A stretch of DNA of 64,000 nucleotides from NCBI RefSeq assembly GCF_905147365.1, contig NC_056420.1, positions 2,924,001 to 2,988,000 on the forward strand, given 5' to 3'. The notes under the pieces are model-generated. The model made no database searches. It worked only from the letters and a program-made list of their open reading frames with translations, and was not told the DNA's origin. Positions 12,513-24,891 of the stretch are shown here, in pieces. The number at the start of each line of letters is the position of its first letter. The first letter of the stretch is position 1. Origin of the DNA: Aricia agestis (lineage: Eukaryota; Arthropoda; Insecta; Lepidoptera; Lycaenidae). The translations under genes were made by a program, and so were the position numbers.

Positions 12513-12802
12513 TACAAGTTATGTACGTCAAACTAAAGCATAAGTTTCCAATTCAACAAAGTATCACAATATTGGTCGTACGTATTCCGTTTGTCATACA
12601 AACGGTTTTCAAATACATGGAAAATGTTATCACAGACGAAGCTTCACAAACGTTAATGTACTTTAAATTACACTCGACATGGACACATCTTGAACGCAAT
12701 ATTTCTAACAAATTGTAAATATTCCTCTATAAAAGTCCTATTGCATTTGAACGTCGCTTTGATAGGTTTATATGGAACTAGTATTCATACCATTTATAGA
12801 GA

Positions 12803-13000
12803 GTGTAATAAAACTAAGTGATTAATGATTATTCTTCATATATTACACTTTTTACTTTCATTTCACAGTGAACTCTATAAACATAATATAGAGTTCACTG
12901 TGAAAGTAGCAGCGCTGATAGAGTAACTTTTTTGTAGTTTGGTATAGGAATTAATGACGCTGGGGGCTTGCCCGTACAAATCGCAAAAAAATTCAATGGT
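12803..13000. mobile_element. MITE fragment of the 57542-57741 family
   Basis: 'gtgtaataaaactaagtgat' at the left, and a head-to-head 'cacagtgaactctataa' / 'tatagagttcactgtg' palindrome at about 12866-12905. Confidence 0.55.
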
Positions 13001-14050
13001 TGTTTTGGTGCAATGAAGAATTTTCATTCATTCATTCATTGGCCCATGATGCGCAAATAATGTGGAATATGCCTCTACCAAGCCTCTACACAATCATCGT
13101 AGCAATCCTTAACATTCTTCACTTTAATTGCTCATCATCGATGGTGCATACAATTATAGGTAGTTTGTCACTAATTCGAGGTCGATAATGGCCAACGGGC
13201 GATTAAAGATGATAATAATATGTCTATGCCCCTCTACAAGTTCGTAATGTGTTTGGCTACCATTAGCTAAAATAAGGTTGCATAATGCATAATGCATTGT
13301 TTAAACCTGGTTTAAATTTACATACAAAGTCTTGCAGTAACGTCATAATATACTTGAACTCCCAAGCGGCCACATGCGGCCGCGATAACAATAGAATAGC
13401 TATTTTGTCTGGTTTTTCAAGGGAATAATATGTTTGAAAACCTTTAATCCGACTGCGTTAAAAAATACAACATTGAAAAAAATAGCCTGTCACTCGCGGT
13501 AGCATTGCTAATCTCTCACACCTCATTTGCATCGGACCAGCAGCATAGACTTACGAGAACACATCCATACATAGTCTAACTACCCTTCCTTTTGGCTTCT
13601 TCGTAGTCGGTTAAAAACTGCAGTTGACTTGCAACATAAAATATCCTATACGAGTAAAAATCGTTGGAACGTGCTCCGAGTACGACAGCAGCTAATTTAC
13701 TGGAGTGATATAACAATGTCTTTCACGACTATTTATCGACAGACCGACAGACCGACAGACCGACACTGCATTTTATTAGTGTCGATAAAACTTAAAGTAC
13801 AAGCGATACACGGCAATAAAAATCTGCCAATAGAATTAGTTTTATGGTTTGATTTACGAGTTACTTTTGATGAAGTGAACATTTTGCTTTTACTGCGTGG
13901 TCCATCAAGCCTTCTTCACGTCCATTGTGAAGATTGCCAGCTGTCTACAGTATCAAGAACTGACATCAATCATGAGTCCGTAATATTTTCTCGGAGGGTG
14001 GTTATGTATCTTGACAGCAACGCAACAGGCATTTGACAGCTGCAACTAAA
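13000..14050. other. Intergenic between A and B, no gene seen
   Basis: The 135-codon open frame at 13629-14036 crosses a 'cagaccgacagaccgac' repeat and shows no known motif; I do not call it a gene. Confidence 0.4.
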
Positions 14051-14054
14051 GACA

Positions 14055-14700
14055 GTTCCGTAGCCAAATGGCAAAAAACGGAACCCTTATAGATTTGTCA
14101 TGTCTGTCTGTCTGTCTGTCTGTCTCTCTGTCCGTCCGTATGTCACAGCCACTTTTCTCCGAAACTATAAGAGCTATACTATTAAAACTTGGTAAGTAGA
14201 TGTAGTCTGTGAACCGCTTTAAGATTTTGATACAAAAATGGAAAAATTAATGAAAATTTTTAGGGGTCCCCATAGACACAACTGAAACAAAAAAATTTTT
14301 TTTTCATCTAACCTATGCGTGTGGGGTATCTATGGATAGGTCTTCAAAAATCATATTGAGGTTTTTAATATAATTTTTTTTCAACCTGAATAGTTTGCGA
14401 GAGACACTCTTCCAAAGTGGTAAAATGTGTCTCCCCCCCCCCCCCCCCCCTCTAACTTCTAAAGTATAGGGCATGATAAGTCTAAAAAAAATATATGATA
14501 TGTTCACTACAAAAACTACCAACGAAAATTGGTTCGAACGAGATCTAGCCAGTAGTTTTTTTATACGTCTTAAATGGTAAACCTTAATTTAACTTTCATT
14601 AAATCAACTGAAATATGAACATAAATCAAAAACCTCTTAATTTCATAAAAATAAACCTTATTGCTGCTGCGGAACCCTTCATGGGCGAGTCCAACTCACA
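14055..14700 (+). mobile_element. Decayed 'gggttccgtaccc' repeat
   Basis: 'agttccgtagccaaatggc', TCTG repeats, 'aactataagagctatac' and the end 'gcgagtccaactcacacttgg'. A run of 18 C is at 14433-14450. Confidence 0.5.
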
Positions 14701-14924
14701 CTTGGCAGCTTTTTTTAAAGCTTATGTGATCGAGAGTATTCTTAGTGTTTCATTATCAAGAGCCCATTGAGTGCTGGAAAATCTGGGCTAATCTACTCCA
14801 TGTAAGCATCTTCTATTTATTAGATCGATATTTTGAATCCTGATTCCTGATACTTTTTGAATACTTTTTGAAACATACCACCACCACACTACTCTTAGAC
14901 AATTTAGATTATGTTACTATGCTT

Positions 14925-15720
14925 CTTTCGACCTTTGAGGCGCCGGAGTTCTGGTCGATGGATGTGGTCTACCGGAGGTTCCGGGGGAGACTCCGGAACG
15001 AAGCGCGTCACGTAGCTGTCAACACGTAACAAAGTGTAGTTTTAAGTATATAATAATAATATGTATGTTAGTCCTTAGTGCCTTATCACACTGGCGATTA
15101 GCGAGCGATTTGAAAGCGTGACTGCGTAGCGCACACGCCGCGATTGCGCGGCGTGCACGTCGCGACAGCGCAGCGTCGTCGCGGCGTGGAGTCGACGCCA
15201 TTTTGTACACTCGTCTACACAGATTATTATTATATATAGTAGACTCGTCTAGGGAGTGACGTCAGAATGCATTTTGCTGCTGAGTGTCCAAAACGCCGAA
15301 GGCAAGCCAGGCGCGGTTGCAGCCTGAAATTTTGGGGGGGGGGGGGGTCACTCAGTAGTCACTACACTATTTATTTTTTTATCTTCGCCCTCAGATGATT
15401 CTGGGTTTACAGCAGCTGTCTAAATTCGGACAAAGTGGTGGTTAGGGGATAGCTAGAAATTTCCTTTTATTATTTAGCAAGATTTTGAGATTTTCAATTT
15501 TACCTTAGATTTTGGGGGGGATCATGTCCCCTGTGACCCCCTCCCCCCCTCTTCGCGCAATCGCGGCGTCATCGTGGCGGCGCAATCGCGTCGCTTTCAA
15601 ATCGCTCGCTAATCGCCAGTGTGATAAGGCCCTTAAGGTATTTATTCTATTATGAATATGTGTGTTAGTCTGTAAGGTATTATGGGCCTGAAATAAATGG
15701 TCAAATAAAAATAAAAATGC
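14925..15720 (+). mobile_element. Retroposon 3' end interrupted by a MITE
   Basis: The left part (to 15079) matches 46115-46420, including 'ggaggttcc' and 'tatgtatgttagt'. The right part (15631-15720) continues 'ttaaggtatttat...aaataaatgg' as in that copy. The middle is the element at 15080-15630. Confidence 0.65.
15080..15630. mobile_element. 551-bp MITE with about 38-bp terminal inverted repeats
   Basis: It begins GCCTTATCACACTGGCGATT and ends with its reverse complement, and the match runs through 'agcgagcgatttgaaagcg'. The interior includes a run of 14 G. No ORF for a transposase. Confidence 0.75.
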
Positions 15721-15734
15721 ATATATGATATAAT

Positions 15735-16358
15735 TGGACGCTGTTAAGCATTCGTGTACTAACCCACACAAAAATTACGTATTGAGTTATGAATGCAGTT
15801 ATCTATATATTAATACGCAAGCGAAAAATGGGGAAACGTACGTGCATGAAATTTTGCACAGTTATAGTTTATATGGTGAAGGAGTGCATCGAACTAATAT
15901 TATTTTGAAATTATGCTTTTATCATACTTACATTTTTTTAACAAATAAAACATTACACACACTACAACACACACACATGAGAAATGACAGATTTTTGAGT
16001 GACAAGCCTATACATACGAATTATACTCTTTTATTTATGGTTGAAGTCTGTTGACAACAAGTTGACAAATTGAAAATGGATTATAGTTTTTTTTATTGAA
16101 TCTAAGACACTATTAGACAATGCTTACACGGCCAGTCTGAGATCAGCCAAGTCCCAGAGACAAGAGTTGAAAAAAAAAAAAAAAGTCAATATTTTTTACA
16201 AAATATAGGTAGTAGTCCTAATGTCGTTGAAACTAAGGTCGAATTTCGACCATTGGGCGATCTCTAGTGTTCTGTAAATGATTTAGAACAAGACTGCAAT
16301 CAAAATTTAACAACAAAAAAAATTGTGGGTTAAGGTTAATGCTTAACAGCGACCATAT
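15735..16358. mobile_element. MITE 'GACGCTGTTAAGCATT', interrupted by a Helitron-like element
   Basis: Left part from 'ggacgctgttaagcattcg'; right part ends 'aatgcttaacagcgacc'. Related pieces are at 5490-5580, 25312-25400, 25820-25858 and 30366-30475. Confidence 0.65.
15811..16268 (+). mobile_element. About 455-bp Helitron-like element
   Basis: From 'gaaaaatggggaaacgt' to 'ccattgggcgatctctag'. Relatives are at 20546-20992 (-), 33391-34625 (-) and 61042-61486 (+). It interrupts the MITE 15735-16358. Confidence 0.72.
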
Positions 16359-16790
16359 ATCTACGAACACTGCAAGAAAATAAACTACACACAACACACT
16401 TAATCATCTCTCAACAAGGTGATCAGCTGCAGCAGTATTATTTGGTATACCTCTTCCATAAAGGCATGTAAATGATTTCCAATGACTTTTCGGTTCTATT
16501 GCATTCTGATTCCTCTTAGAGTTTTGAATTGGGGGTTGTTTTTTAACAATTTAACACTGAATAAACATTTTATCATTTCATATAATTTATTGAACTTTCA
16601 ACGAGGAACGATTTCGAACTTATTTTTATTGTTAAAAGGAAAGTGAGAGTTCTTAGCTATAGTTTATCAGCCCGCTCAGAGCTGAAACATTTGGGTTCAT
16701 CTACTCCATAGAATCTACTTTCAGTGATTTGGTCTTTTTATTCTGATGCCTAACACTTTTTAGAGTTTTTAATTAATATTGAATAAACGG

Positions 16791-16796
16791 TTTATT
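16791..16796 (-). promoter_or_regulatory. Polyadenylation signal of gene B
   Basis: AATAAA on the minus strand, 13 nt past the stop of gene B. A second AATAAA overlaps the stop codon itself (GAATAAACG). Confidence 0.5.
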
Positions 16797-16809
16797 CACT
16801 TTAAATCGT

Positions 16810-19800
16810 TTATTCGTCTCTCAATGTAGTGACCATCTGCAGTAGCCCCTGATCCTCACAGCCGCTGTAGATGGCGGCGCAGTCGAACATCTGTCGGCCG
16901 GCCACCGCTGCGTCCAAATACTCCGACATCGACGACTCCCAGTCTGGGTCTTTGTCGAAGGAGGTTCGCCCGTAGTCCGGTCTGTGAAAAATGAGTAAGA
17001 TTTAGAAGTATCCCAAGAAGTTTAAGAGAAAAAAAACGTGTGGCACTCGGGAAATGCCGCGGTAAAGCCATTGCATAGCATTTTTATTAACTTACTAGAC
17101 ATTCCGCGCGGCTACGCCCGCGTGAATTAAGTATTTCACAGAAAAATTAGTCCACAAAAATAGCCTATGATCCTTCACGTGGTCTACTTCTTATTTGTGC
17201 CAAATAACAGAAAAATTGCTCCAGTAGTTCGTGAGATAAGCCCTTTCAAATAATTTCCCCCGTTTTTGCCACATTTTCCTCTATTTATTCGTTCCTATAT
17301 TAGTTTTAGCGTGATAAACTTCCTCGATAAATGGGCTATCTTACACTGAAATAATTTTTCAAATCGGACCAGTATAGTTCCTGAGATTAGCGCGTTCAAA
17401 CAAACAAACAAACGAACTCTTCTGCTTTATAATTTTAAGTATAGAAAATGCAATTATAATTATTCGCATACGTCTAGTCGCACGCACATAAAAACCGCAC
17501 CGACGCAGTGGGGGTGTTAGGTTTTTTTAATTCGGTCACCGCGCTCAACGTCTACGGTAAAACCGTAAAATTACAGATTCCCTAAATTGTGTTAAAAATA
17601 TTAGTTTTGCAGTTAAGGGGTAAGAAACATTAATTAATAACTTTTAAGCCAAAGATAAAACAACTAGCGTACATGATAGTCCGTGTGTAGAGCAAAAGTT
17701 GATCCGTACTTTATAAACATAAATTACATTTACAAAATTATCATGGTAGGAGTTAGGACATTATGTTTGTGAAAAGCATTGCCCAAATCCCCAAAAATTA
17801 CAAAAAAAGTTCCTAAAATTTTGAGACAAAGCAGAGCCACGATCAAAATCATTCCAATACAAGACCCAATCGTGTACTAAGCCGATAACGAATCGAAATC
17901 TTAAAAATTCGATTTGAATCCGGACATTTTCCAATAACTGGTCGCTTACCGAGCACGTAGGACCAAATATTTAATATTTGTCCTACGTGCTCCGTGATCT
18001 GTGCTGTAATGATTTTTCACAATTTACATTTTAACGTGAAAATCCTTTGAGCCGATTGCGAAATCCTACGAATTTACAATACCATACCGCACTGCCCCTG
18101 TAGACAAGTGGCAAAACGCTAACGCTAACGCTAACGCTAGCGCTACAAAATGTATGCGATTTGACATAAGTCATCGCTTCGCTAGCGAATACTAATGTCA
18201 AATCCATACATTTTGTAGCGCTAGCGTTAACGTTAGCGTAAGCGTTTTGCCACTTGTCTACGGGGGCTGTACGGTTATGATTTTACGTAATATGTTGTAT
18301 AGTTAAAATAATTTAATTATGACAGGAAAGATATTATAATATGAAGCGTACATATTATTTATTGTTACTTTAAATAATTAACTTTGATTACTTTTGTTTA
18401 GCGATAGATTACAACGACTGGAGAGAACTACTTGAGTTAAGTCTCAACTATGTGCGTTATTAAAACTTCATACAAACATTGGAAAATGCATCGCTACAAA
18501 AATATCAAATTGGCTTGTGAAAAATAAAAATAAAATAAAAAATGTTTTATTTCTGAGTAAATTTGAATCAATTTTTTTCAGAATGTCTACCTGACCACGT
18601 AGGCCACGTAATAATAATAATAACTCCCACCACCGGTTTCGGTGACGGTGGCTGGCTTCATTGAAACCAGGCCAGTTAGGCAGGAGTAATTTTATAGTGC
18701 CCAAGTGTGTGCGCAGTACACAAGAGCACTCTCTATTCCTTTTACTCTCATAATCCAGTGGGACTGCCGACCGACGCGACTGGCGAGAGATCAGGTACAG
18801 GACCACTTTTTACATGCCCATCTGACAAGATGATCCATATATGGATCATCTTATCAGACAATCACTAATTTATTTTACAATAAAAATAAAAGGCGGCAAT
18901 GTTCAATATTATTAACCCTAAACCATCAATATTATATTGCACAATTCGTAATATTGGGCAATAAATTGATCGTCTAGGGGCCGCCTTATTCCCTGGGTAT
19001 AATATGTATACGTATTTTTACTAGTAACAGAGATAAAGTTTAGAATATACTCACGTGAGCAGTATATGCAGCACCTCTCCCACCAGCGCCTCCTCAGCCA
19101 CAGGAAACTGGGCCGCCTCGCAGATCGCTCGAAGAACGCACTCCTGGCCGTTCATGCCTTTCCTGAAAATGTTTAGAAGAACGTGTTATTAAATTCTGTC
19201 ACAATTATATTTCATGTAACAGAAACCCTCGACTTTGCTAGAAAAGACAAGTAAGAAGCTTTAAGGCTTCAGTCTCGAAATCAGCGGGCAGTGCGGCGGG
19301 GCGGTGGCGGTGACGGCGCGGGAGCGGCGCGTTCCAATGTATAGATATATCAAAACTAAGTGATAATAATTTAGAGTGTGTATGTGTCCGTTATGTAGAG
19401 TTCACTGTGAAAGTAGCAGCGCTGAAATACCATTTTTTGTGATTTGTATGGGCAAGCGCCCAAGCGTCATGATTTTTTTCATGCAAAGGTAAAAAAAAAT
19501 CCTCTTTCAGCCCTGCCACTTTCACAGTGAACTCTATATAGGAAACCCATACACACCCTAAAGTATTATCACTTAGTTTTGTAACACCCAGTAAGTATAT
19601 GGAACTGCAGGCCTCGAACTGGCGGCGTCCTAGACGGCTTTCCGCGCCACCGCTACCGCTCCCGCCTCGCTGCCCGCTGATTTCGAGATTGAAGCCAGAG
19701 ACTCCTGAGAGTGATGATCACGTGGGGCAAAATGGACGAGAGCAGCCTAATATCGGGATGTTAGTCGTTTGGTTTACGTTTATAAGTGTACGATGATGAT

Positions 19801-22800
19801 GACAATAATTTGCCATCCTTGTCACGCAAAGAAAAGATTTATATCATGATGTATGTGAATGTAGAATAGAAGTTGTAAAGGAATAGATAAACATACATCC
19901 CCTTTTTCCTTTGCCGTATTCGGGTAAAAGCTTAAACAAATTATTAGTACCTATACTAATAATGTATCGGTAAATAGCCTGTCTTTACATAAGCTATATT
20001 CGATTCCAAATCGACTTAAAACCTTCATTATAACCAACAATACCTCCCTGAATTCGGTTCTTAATTTCACCGTCTGGTCTCAGGGGAGGCATCCACAATG
20101 TATTGACCAGATAGATTAATAGCTGTTCATTGTTTAAAGTAATCTATGTGGAGAATTTCGGCCAATAGCTTACATAAATTTATACTACATACCATGCTCA
20201 GATTTTAAAGTAATATTTTTTTACCTTTTGCAAATAATACGAGTATACCATAAATTATTATCGTGCTTACGTTTAATGAAGAAAGGGCAAAGAAAATTAC
20301 GACAGCTTTAAAGTATGGGTTAGGTTATTTAATTATAGTTTTAAGTAAGGGGCCCCAGATAAATTTACGGTTTCTACGACACATAAGTTGCAAAAAAATG
20401 CACGACACTCGTGCGATACGCCTGCGTTATGAAGATGCGTTGCAACTTCAGATGGAACTAGTTGAACTTTAATATAAATTCGTTCGATACTCGATTCGTT
20501 CGTTCGTACTCATAATGTACAGATGTCAGACGTAATTAAACTTTACTAGAGATCGCCCAATGGTCGATATTCGACCTTAGTTTCAACGACATTAGGACTA
20601 ATACCTATATTTTGTAAAAAATATTTACTTTATCATATTTTTTTCAACTCTTGTCTCTGGGACTCAGCTGATCTCAGACTGGCCGTGTAAGCATTGTCTA
20701 ATAGTAGCTAAGATTCAATAAAAAAAAAACTATAATCCATTTTAAATTTGTCACCTTGTTGTCAACAGACTTCAACCATAAATAGAAGAGTATAATTCGT
20801 ATGTATAGGCTTGTCACTCAAAAATCTGTCATTTTTCCTAGTGTGTGTGTTGTAGTGTGTGTAATGTTTTATTTGTTTAAAAAATGTATGATAAAAGCAT
20901 AATTTCAAAATAATGTTAGCTCGATGCACTCCTTCAGCATGTAAACTATAACTGTGCAAAATTTCATCCACCTACGTTTCTCCGTTTTTCAAGAAGATAA
21001 ACTTTGAATTGACTTGCATCATTGTACTGCCTGTTCCAAATTCAAATTGCACAAATAAAAATGCATCGCGACACCTCGCGGCGTTGCAAAGTAATTTGAC
21101 CTAGCACGTAGCAAATTAAAAACATCCCAAGTAAACTTCTCAGGTGTATCCGGGTATTGATAGGGCTAGTAGAACCTTTCCCGGACACCTGATACGGATA
21201 ATCCGGGATCGGGCACGACAAAGTAACCGCAGGGGCTGGAAACTTTTTAAAACTTGATACTTTTTACGATTGGAGATTACGTAGGGTAGGGTGTAGTCAA
21301 CAGTGAATTTACTATCATACTCGATATACACTCGCGCGCCGCGTCGCGAGCCCTGAGTGTAAACTCGAGCTCGCGGCTCGTCTCGCGGCGCGGCTCGCGG
21401 CTCGCAGGGCTCGCGTCGGGAGCGGTTTCCAAAGGAGCTCGAGGGGGACGCGAGCTTTGTGTTTACACTCGCGCTTCGACGCGAGCTGCGAGACGCGCCG
21501 CGAGCCAAGCCACGAGACGCGAGTATAAATCTCGTATCAATTATATGACGCCCGCAACTCCGTTGCGCCAAAATTCGTTTAACGCGGAAGCCGTACATTC
21601 ATATAATAGATAAAATATTCCGGCAAGCACATAGGATAAAAGCATCTTATCTCCATCACGAAAATGTCAAAATTAAATGACGTTTGTCACAAATAGACTT
21701 TTGGACCATAAAATTAAGTCCATTTACATAATGAGTTCCACATTTATGTCAGAGGCGGTTGCTAGTTTCAGGCTGCGTTTCCACCAGAGATGAGTTGCGA
21801 GGAATGTGTTTTTGAGAACCAATAGAATCGCTTCATTGACGTGACCTCGTTAAGCGCAGCGATTCTATTGGATCTTAAAAACACAAGTGAAAAACACATT
21901 CCTCGCAACACATCTCTGGTGGAAACGCATCCTTAATCCCTGACAAAATTAAACAAAATAAACAACAGATTGTTGTATATGTCGTAGGATGATTTGATAA
22001 ATCCGTGTTTTCGCGAAATCCCTAGAATTTTCGCGAAAATTCGATTTATCAAATCATCCTACGACATATATAAAAATTTTGTTTTTGCTGCGTTTCCACT
22101 TTGACGTATCTATCTGTCTGTCTGTGTGTTTGTGTGTCTATCCGTAATATCGTAGCTTCCAAACGGGTCCACCCGTTACTACGATGCATGATACGATTCC
22201 AGAAGTTTTGTTTTTTGTTTGAAAGCTAAAATGATTGAGAATGTTCTTAACAACATTTCATTATCATCAGCCTGCTTGAGAATTGGGGGTTTTCTAGTTA
22301 TTTTTTTTCCATTATTACCTATATATCACATTGTGTTATTAGTGTTGAAAAATCCACAAAAAATACTCACATATCCAATAAATCCGCTACAGACTTGTAG
22401 AACACTAATCTTTCGTTCCCTCTGTTCTCCAGGTCAATCTCTCTCTCCTCTCTCGACACTTCCTTGATGAAGTAGTACTGGGAGAGTTCCGTGATGTTCT
22501 GGAACTGGCTGTACTGGTACTGGAAGTTGAGCGCGAAGAGGAGGGGGATCTTGTCGTCATTGGGCACAGGGACTGACATGCCTATGATGAGCTGGAAATT
22601 ATAGTCATTATCATTGTCAAATTCAAGTTATAATTCTGAGGAAATTCAGTGGCCTTTTTAGGGGAATATCAATAGTTTTAATTCAATTTCAGTTCGAATT
22701 CAGTTGAGTTCGAGTTGAATTTGAGTTGAATTGGAATTGAGTGTAGTTAAAATTTTAGTTGAGTTGGCGTTGAGTTTGAGTTAAGTGTGATTTAAATTTT

Positions 22801-23852
22801 ACTGCAGTTTGTGTAACTCAAACTCAAGTTTGAGATAAGTGTGATTCAAATTTTAACTGAGTAGGAGTTGAGTTTGAGTTAAGTGTGATTTGAGTTTGTG
22901 TTGAGTTTGAGTTGAGTTGAAGTTTCATTTTAGTCGAATACTTGTCGAATTTGAGTAGAGTTTAAGTTGAGTTTGAGTTGAGTACGACTAATGGGATGGG
23001 AAGGGAAGGGAATAGTTGAGGGTAGGGAAGGGAATAGGGTAGGGGTTAGGGGATTGGGCCGCCGGTAAACTCACTCACTCGGCGAAACACAGCGCAAGCG
23101 CTGTTTCACGCCGGTTTTCTGTGAGAACGTGGTATTTATACGGTCGAGCCGGCCCATTCGTGCCGAAGCATGGCTCCCCCACGTATGAATTATATTCTGT
23201 TGCATATTCTGTTGCAGAAGCACTGTCGGTGCGACACATTGAGAAAAATGAGTGCCGAAGCATAAACAAGTGATAAATTCCTCACCTTATAAGTAGCTCC
23301 ATACGGATAAACCAGGGGTATACTATTGATTTGCCTCTTAGCGCGATAATCCGTGGTGTCCACGCTAATTGAGCACAACAGCACAAGCGAATATAGCCTG
23401 TGAAATAATGGTATAAGATTCAAAATGGAGATCGTTTCCAATAAGAGGATTTAAATGTTTAATGCGTTCAAAAGTAAATTGTAATAAATTAAAATATTTT
23501 AGGGAATAAATAGGAAATAGAGAAGGAGTTCAGTCAAGTTTTAATTTTTCAATAGGCAAGGATCAGGATTTTAATAAGCGATGGATTTTGGAACTGGAGG
23601 GAAAATATTTTTGTAATATCATTTTAACACTGTTTTTTAGGTCATTTTTATAATGTACTTATACCATATTATTTTTATGACACCATATTATATTTTTTAT
23701 ACCATAAGTACTAAAAAAGGTTGAAAAACACTGGTCTAAATTAATTGATCACATAATAATCTACGCACATGTACGCACGGTTCAATGCTTTCTTAATAAC
23801 AGATTATATACCAAATATTATTCTAGAACAAAAAACCACTTTACCTTATCAT
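16810..23852 (-). CDS. Gene B: DM4/12-family secreted protein, 5 exons, 206 aa
   Basis: On the minus strand the exons in transcript order are 23852-23845, 23397-23286, 22591-22371, 19162-19055 and 16981-16810. The first exon is only 8 nt (ATGATAAG) and ends in phase 2; the rest follow phases 0, 2, 2. The 206-aa product starts with the signal peptide MIRLYSLVLLCSIS, then RAKR at 21-24 and LIIGMSVPVP at 41-50. A charged linker (about 84-100) leads to YKSVADLLDMKGMNGQ and the core CVLRAICEAA (122-131). The C-terminus holds C184 and C191 in FDCAAIYSGCED. The protein probably enters the secretory pathway; its function is unknown, as for the whole DM4/12 family. Introns contain SINEs, foldback elements and a gttga-rich minisatellite. 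It is divergent from gene C, with starts 1.04 kb apart, so shared regulation is possible but not shown. Confidence 0.88.
17094..17445 (-). mobile_element. Helitron-like element
   Basis: 'ctagacattccgcgcggcta' at the 3' end and 'taattttaagtatag' at the 5' end, with 'gatttgaaaa' and 'cgcgttcaaacaaacaaac' inside. A related fragment lies at about 32270-32425 (-). It is in the last intron of gene B. Confidence 0.55.
17951..17992. repeat. 42-bp perfect hairpin
   Basis: 'gagcacgtaggaccaaatat' and its complement 'atatttggtcctacgtgctc'-type arm, separated by 'ttaa'. Intron of gene B. Confidence 0.55.
18094..18267. mobile_element. Foldback MITE with GCTAAC repeats
   Basis: Arms 'gacaagtggcaaaacgctaa' and its complement; centre 'agtcatcgcttcgctagcga'. 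A relative lies at 36658-36827. Intron of gene B. Confidence 0.7.
18609..18866 (-). mobile_element. SINE family 3 body without its tRNA head
   Basis: It matches the body of 9452-9813 ('gcccaagtgtgtgcgcagta', 'ggtttcattgaaacc'-type hairpin, ATA tail). The head is replaced by a short palindrome around 18829-18851. Confidence 0.72.
19345..19592. mobile_element. MITE of the 57542-57741 family
   Basis: 'caaaactaagtgataata' at the left and 'tattatcacttagttttg' at the right, with inner 'agagttcactgtgaaagtag'. Intron of gene B. Confidence 0.72.
20546..20992 (-). mobile_element. About 450-bp Helitron-like element
   Basis: Reverse-strand copy of the 15811-16268 family, in an intron of gene B. Confidence 0.72.
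21324..21530. repeat. GC-rich imperfect foldback
   Basis: 'actcgcgcgccgcgtcgcga' ... 'gacgcgagtataaat'; GC far above the surroundings, made of 'gcgagc' words. Intron of gene B. Confidence 0.6.
21771..21932. mobile_element. Foldback MITE 'ggctgcgtttccaccagaga'
   Basis: Arms 'ctgcgtttccaccagagatg' and 'catctctggtggaaacgca', then 'tgcgaggaatgtgttttt' and its complement. Confidence 0.7.
21976..22071. repeat. Near-perfect 96-bp palindrome
   Basis: 'tatgtcgtaggatgatttga' and 'tcaaatcatcctacgacata' flank a short 'ttttcgcgaaaattcg' centre. Confidence 0.7.
22672..22990 (+). repeat. Degenerate 'gagttgagttt' minisatellite
   Basis: Words such as 'gagttgaatttgagttga' recur over 320 bp with no strict period. 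Intron of gene B. Confidence 0.65.
22992..23187 (-). mobile_element. SINE family 1, copy 3 (tail missing)
   Basis: Only the head and part of the ccctaccct block are present. The LINE-shared tail is absent and the copy abuts the gttga-rich minisatellite. It sits in an intron of gene B. Confidence 0.75.
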
Positions 23853-24891
23853 GGTGATTGGTGCCTGATCCTCAAATCCACGAATCACACCTATAACCCA
23901 CGAATGACATTCTCAAGCAACGTATTGAACGAATCCTGTTAAGGGACAGATCGTATTATTGGACAGATCAAGCCGGCTTCACCTACAAACGCCAGTGTTA
24001 CTTTAACTTTTCTAAGGCGGTGTTCATAATGGCACGAAGTTTATATTAAAGTACACGTAATATAATTGAGGATTTTGTGAAAATTTCAAGCGCTTACTTG
24101 TTTCCCTTATTGATATCAAGCAAAAAAGGGAAAAAATCATCGGACAGACAACGAAGTCTTAGTAATAGGGTCCCGTTTTTCCCTTTTACGTACGGAACTC
24201 AAAAATAGTATTTAAATACATTATAAAATGCCATTTTTGAATAAAAGTATTTAACTTTGAACACCAAACTAATAACTATACATAAATTGAATTAAAAAAG
24301 TATGTATTCCAACAACATTCGTGTATTGACAAAAATATTATATAGAAAAATAATTTATTTTTCTAGACTGACTATAATTCTGCTAAGTCAAAACAAATTA
24401 TATTTTTTTTCATTTGTTTGACTTTTTGATCGTCCAGTCTGCAATTATACCTACAGATGGTGGTAGGGATCATTGGAATTGATCATTATAATAATATTAC
24501 ATGCCACTCTTAAGGATATAAGTACTTATAATATTTTAATTTTCCATTTTTCATTTTTTATTACCGAATGTAGATGGTATTATTTTATATTGGATCTCCT
24601 TAGACTTCAGCGTGAACACACCTTTACCCAGCTTTCCGAAGTCATATGACTTGAGAGCACTCTACACTAATTTGTATACCCAATAACACGTCACAAAACG
24701 GACGGGAAACGGACCTAAGCCGCACTACCAGTGTTGGAACAACTAATACACATAGTGCCCTTAAAACTCCAGTTTGTGACCAAAATGTAATAAATAAAAT
24801 TCCAGTTAGTGGCCAAAATCTGATACACAATAAAAGCAATTAAAATATTGTTTTCAGTAGCAATTACTCAAATAATTTTAAAGTTAAAACG
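23853..24891. promoter_or_regulatory. Shared upstream region of divergent genes B and C
   Basis: This 1,039-bp stretch lies between the start codons of B (minus) and C (plus). It is mostly AT-rich unique sequence with a short fragment of the 'gggttccgtaccc' repeat (about 24140-24210). No clear TATA or initiator match can be fixed by eye. It is annotated by position only. Confidence 0.4.

Noticed and set aside
13629..14036. 135-codon plus frame
   Set aside because: It crosses a simple repeat, has no recognised motif, and shows no conserved pattern or splice logic.
21140..21598. 152-codon minus frame rich in Arg and Ala
   Set aside because: It is the GC-rich foldback read through; composition explains the lack of stops.
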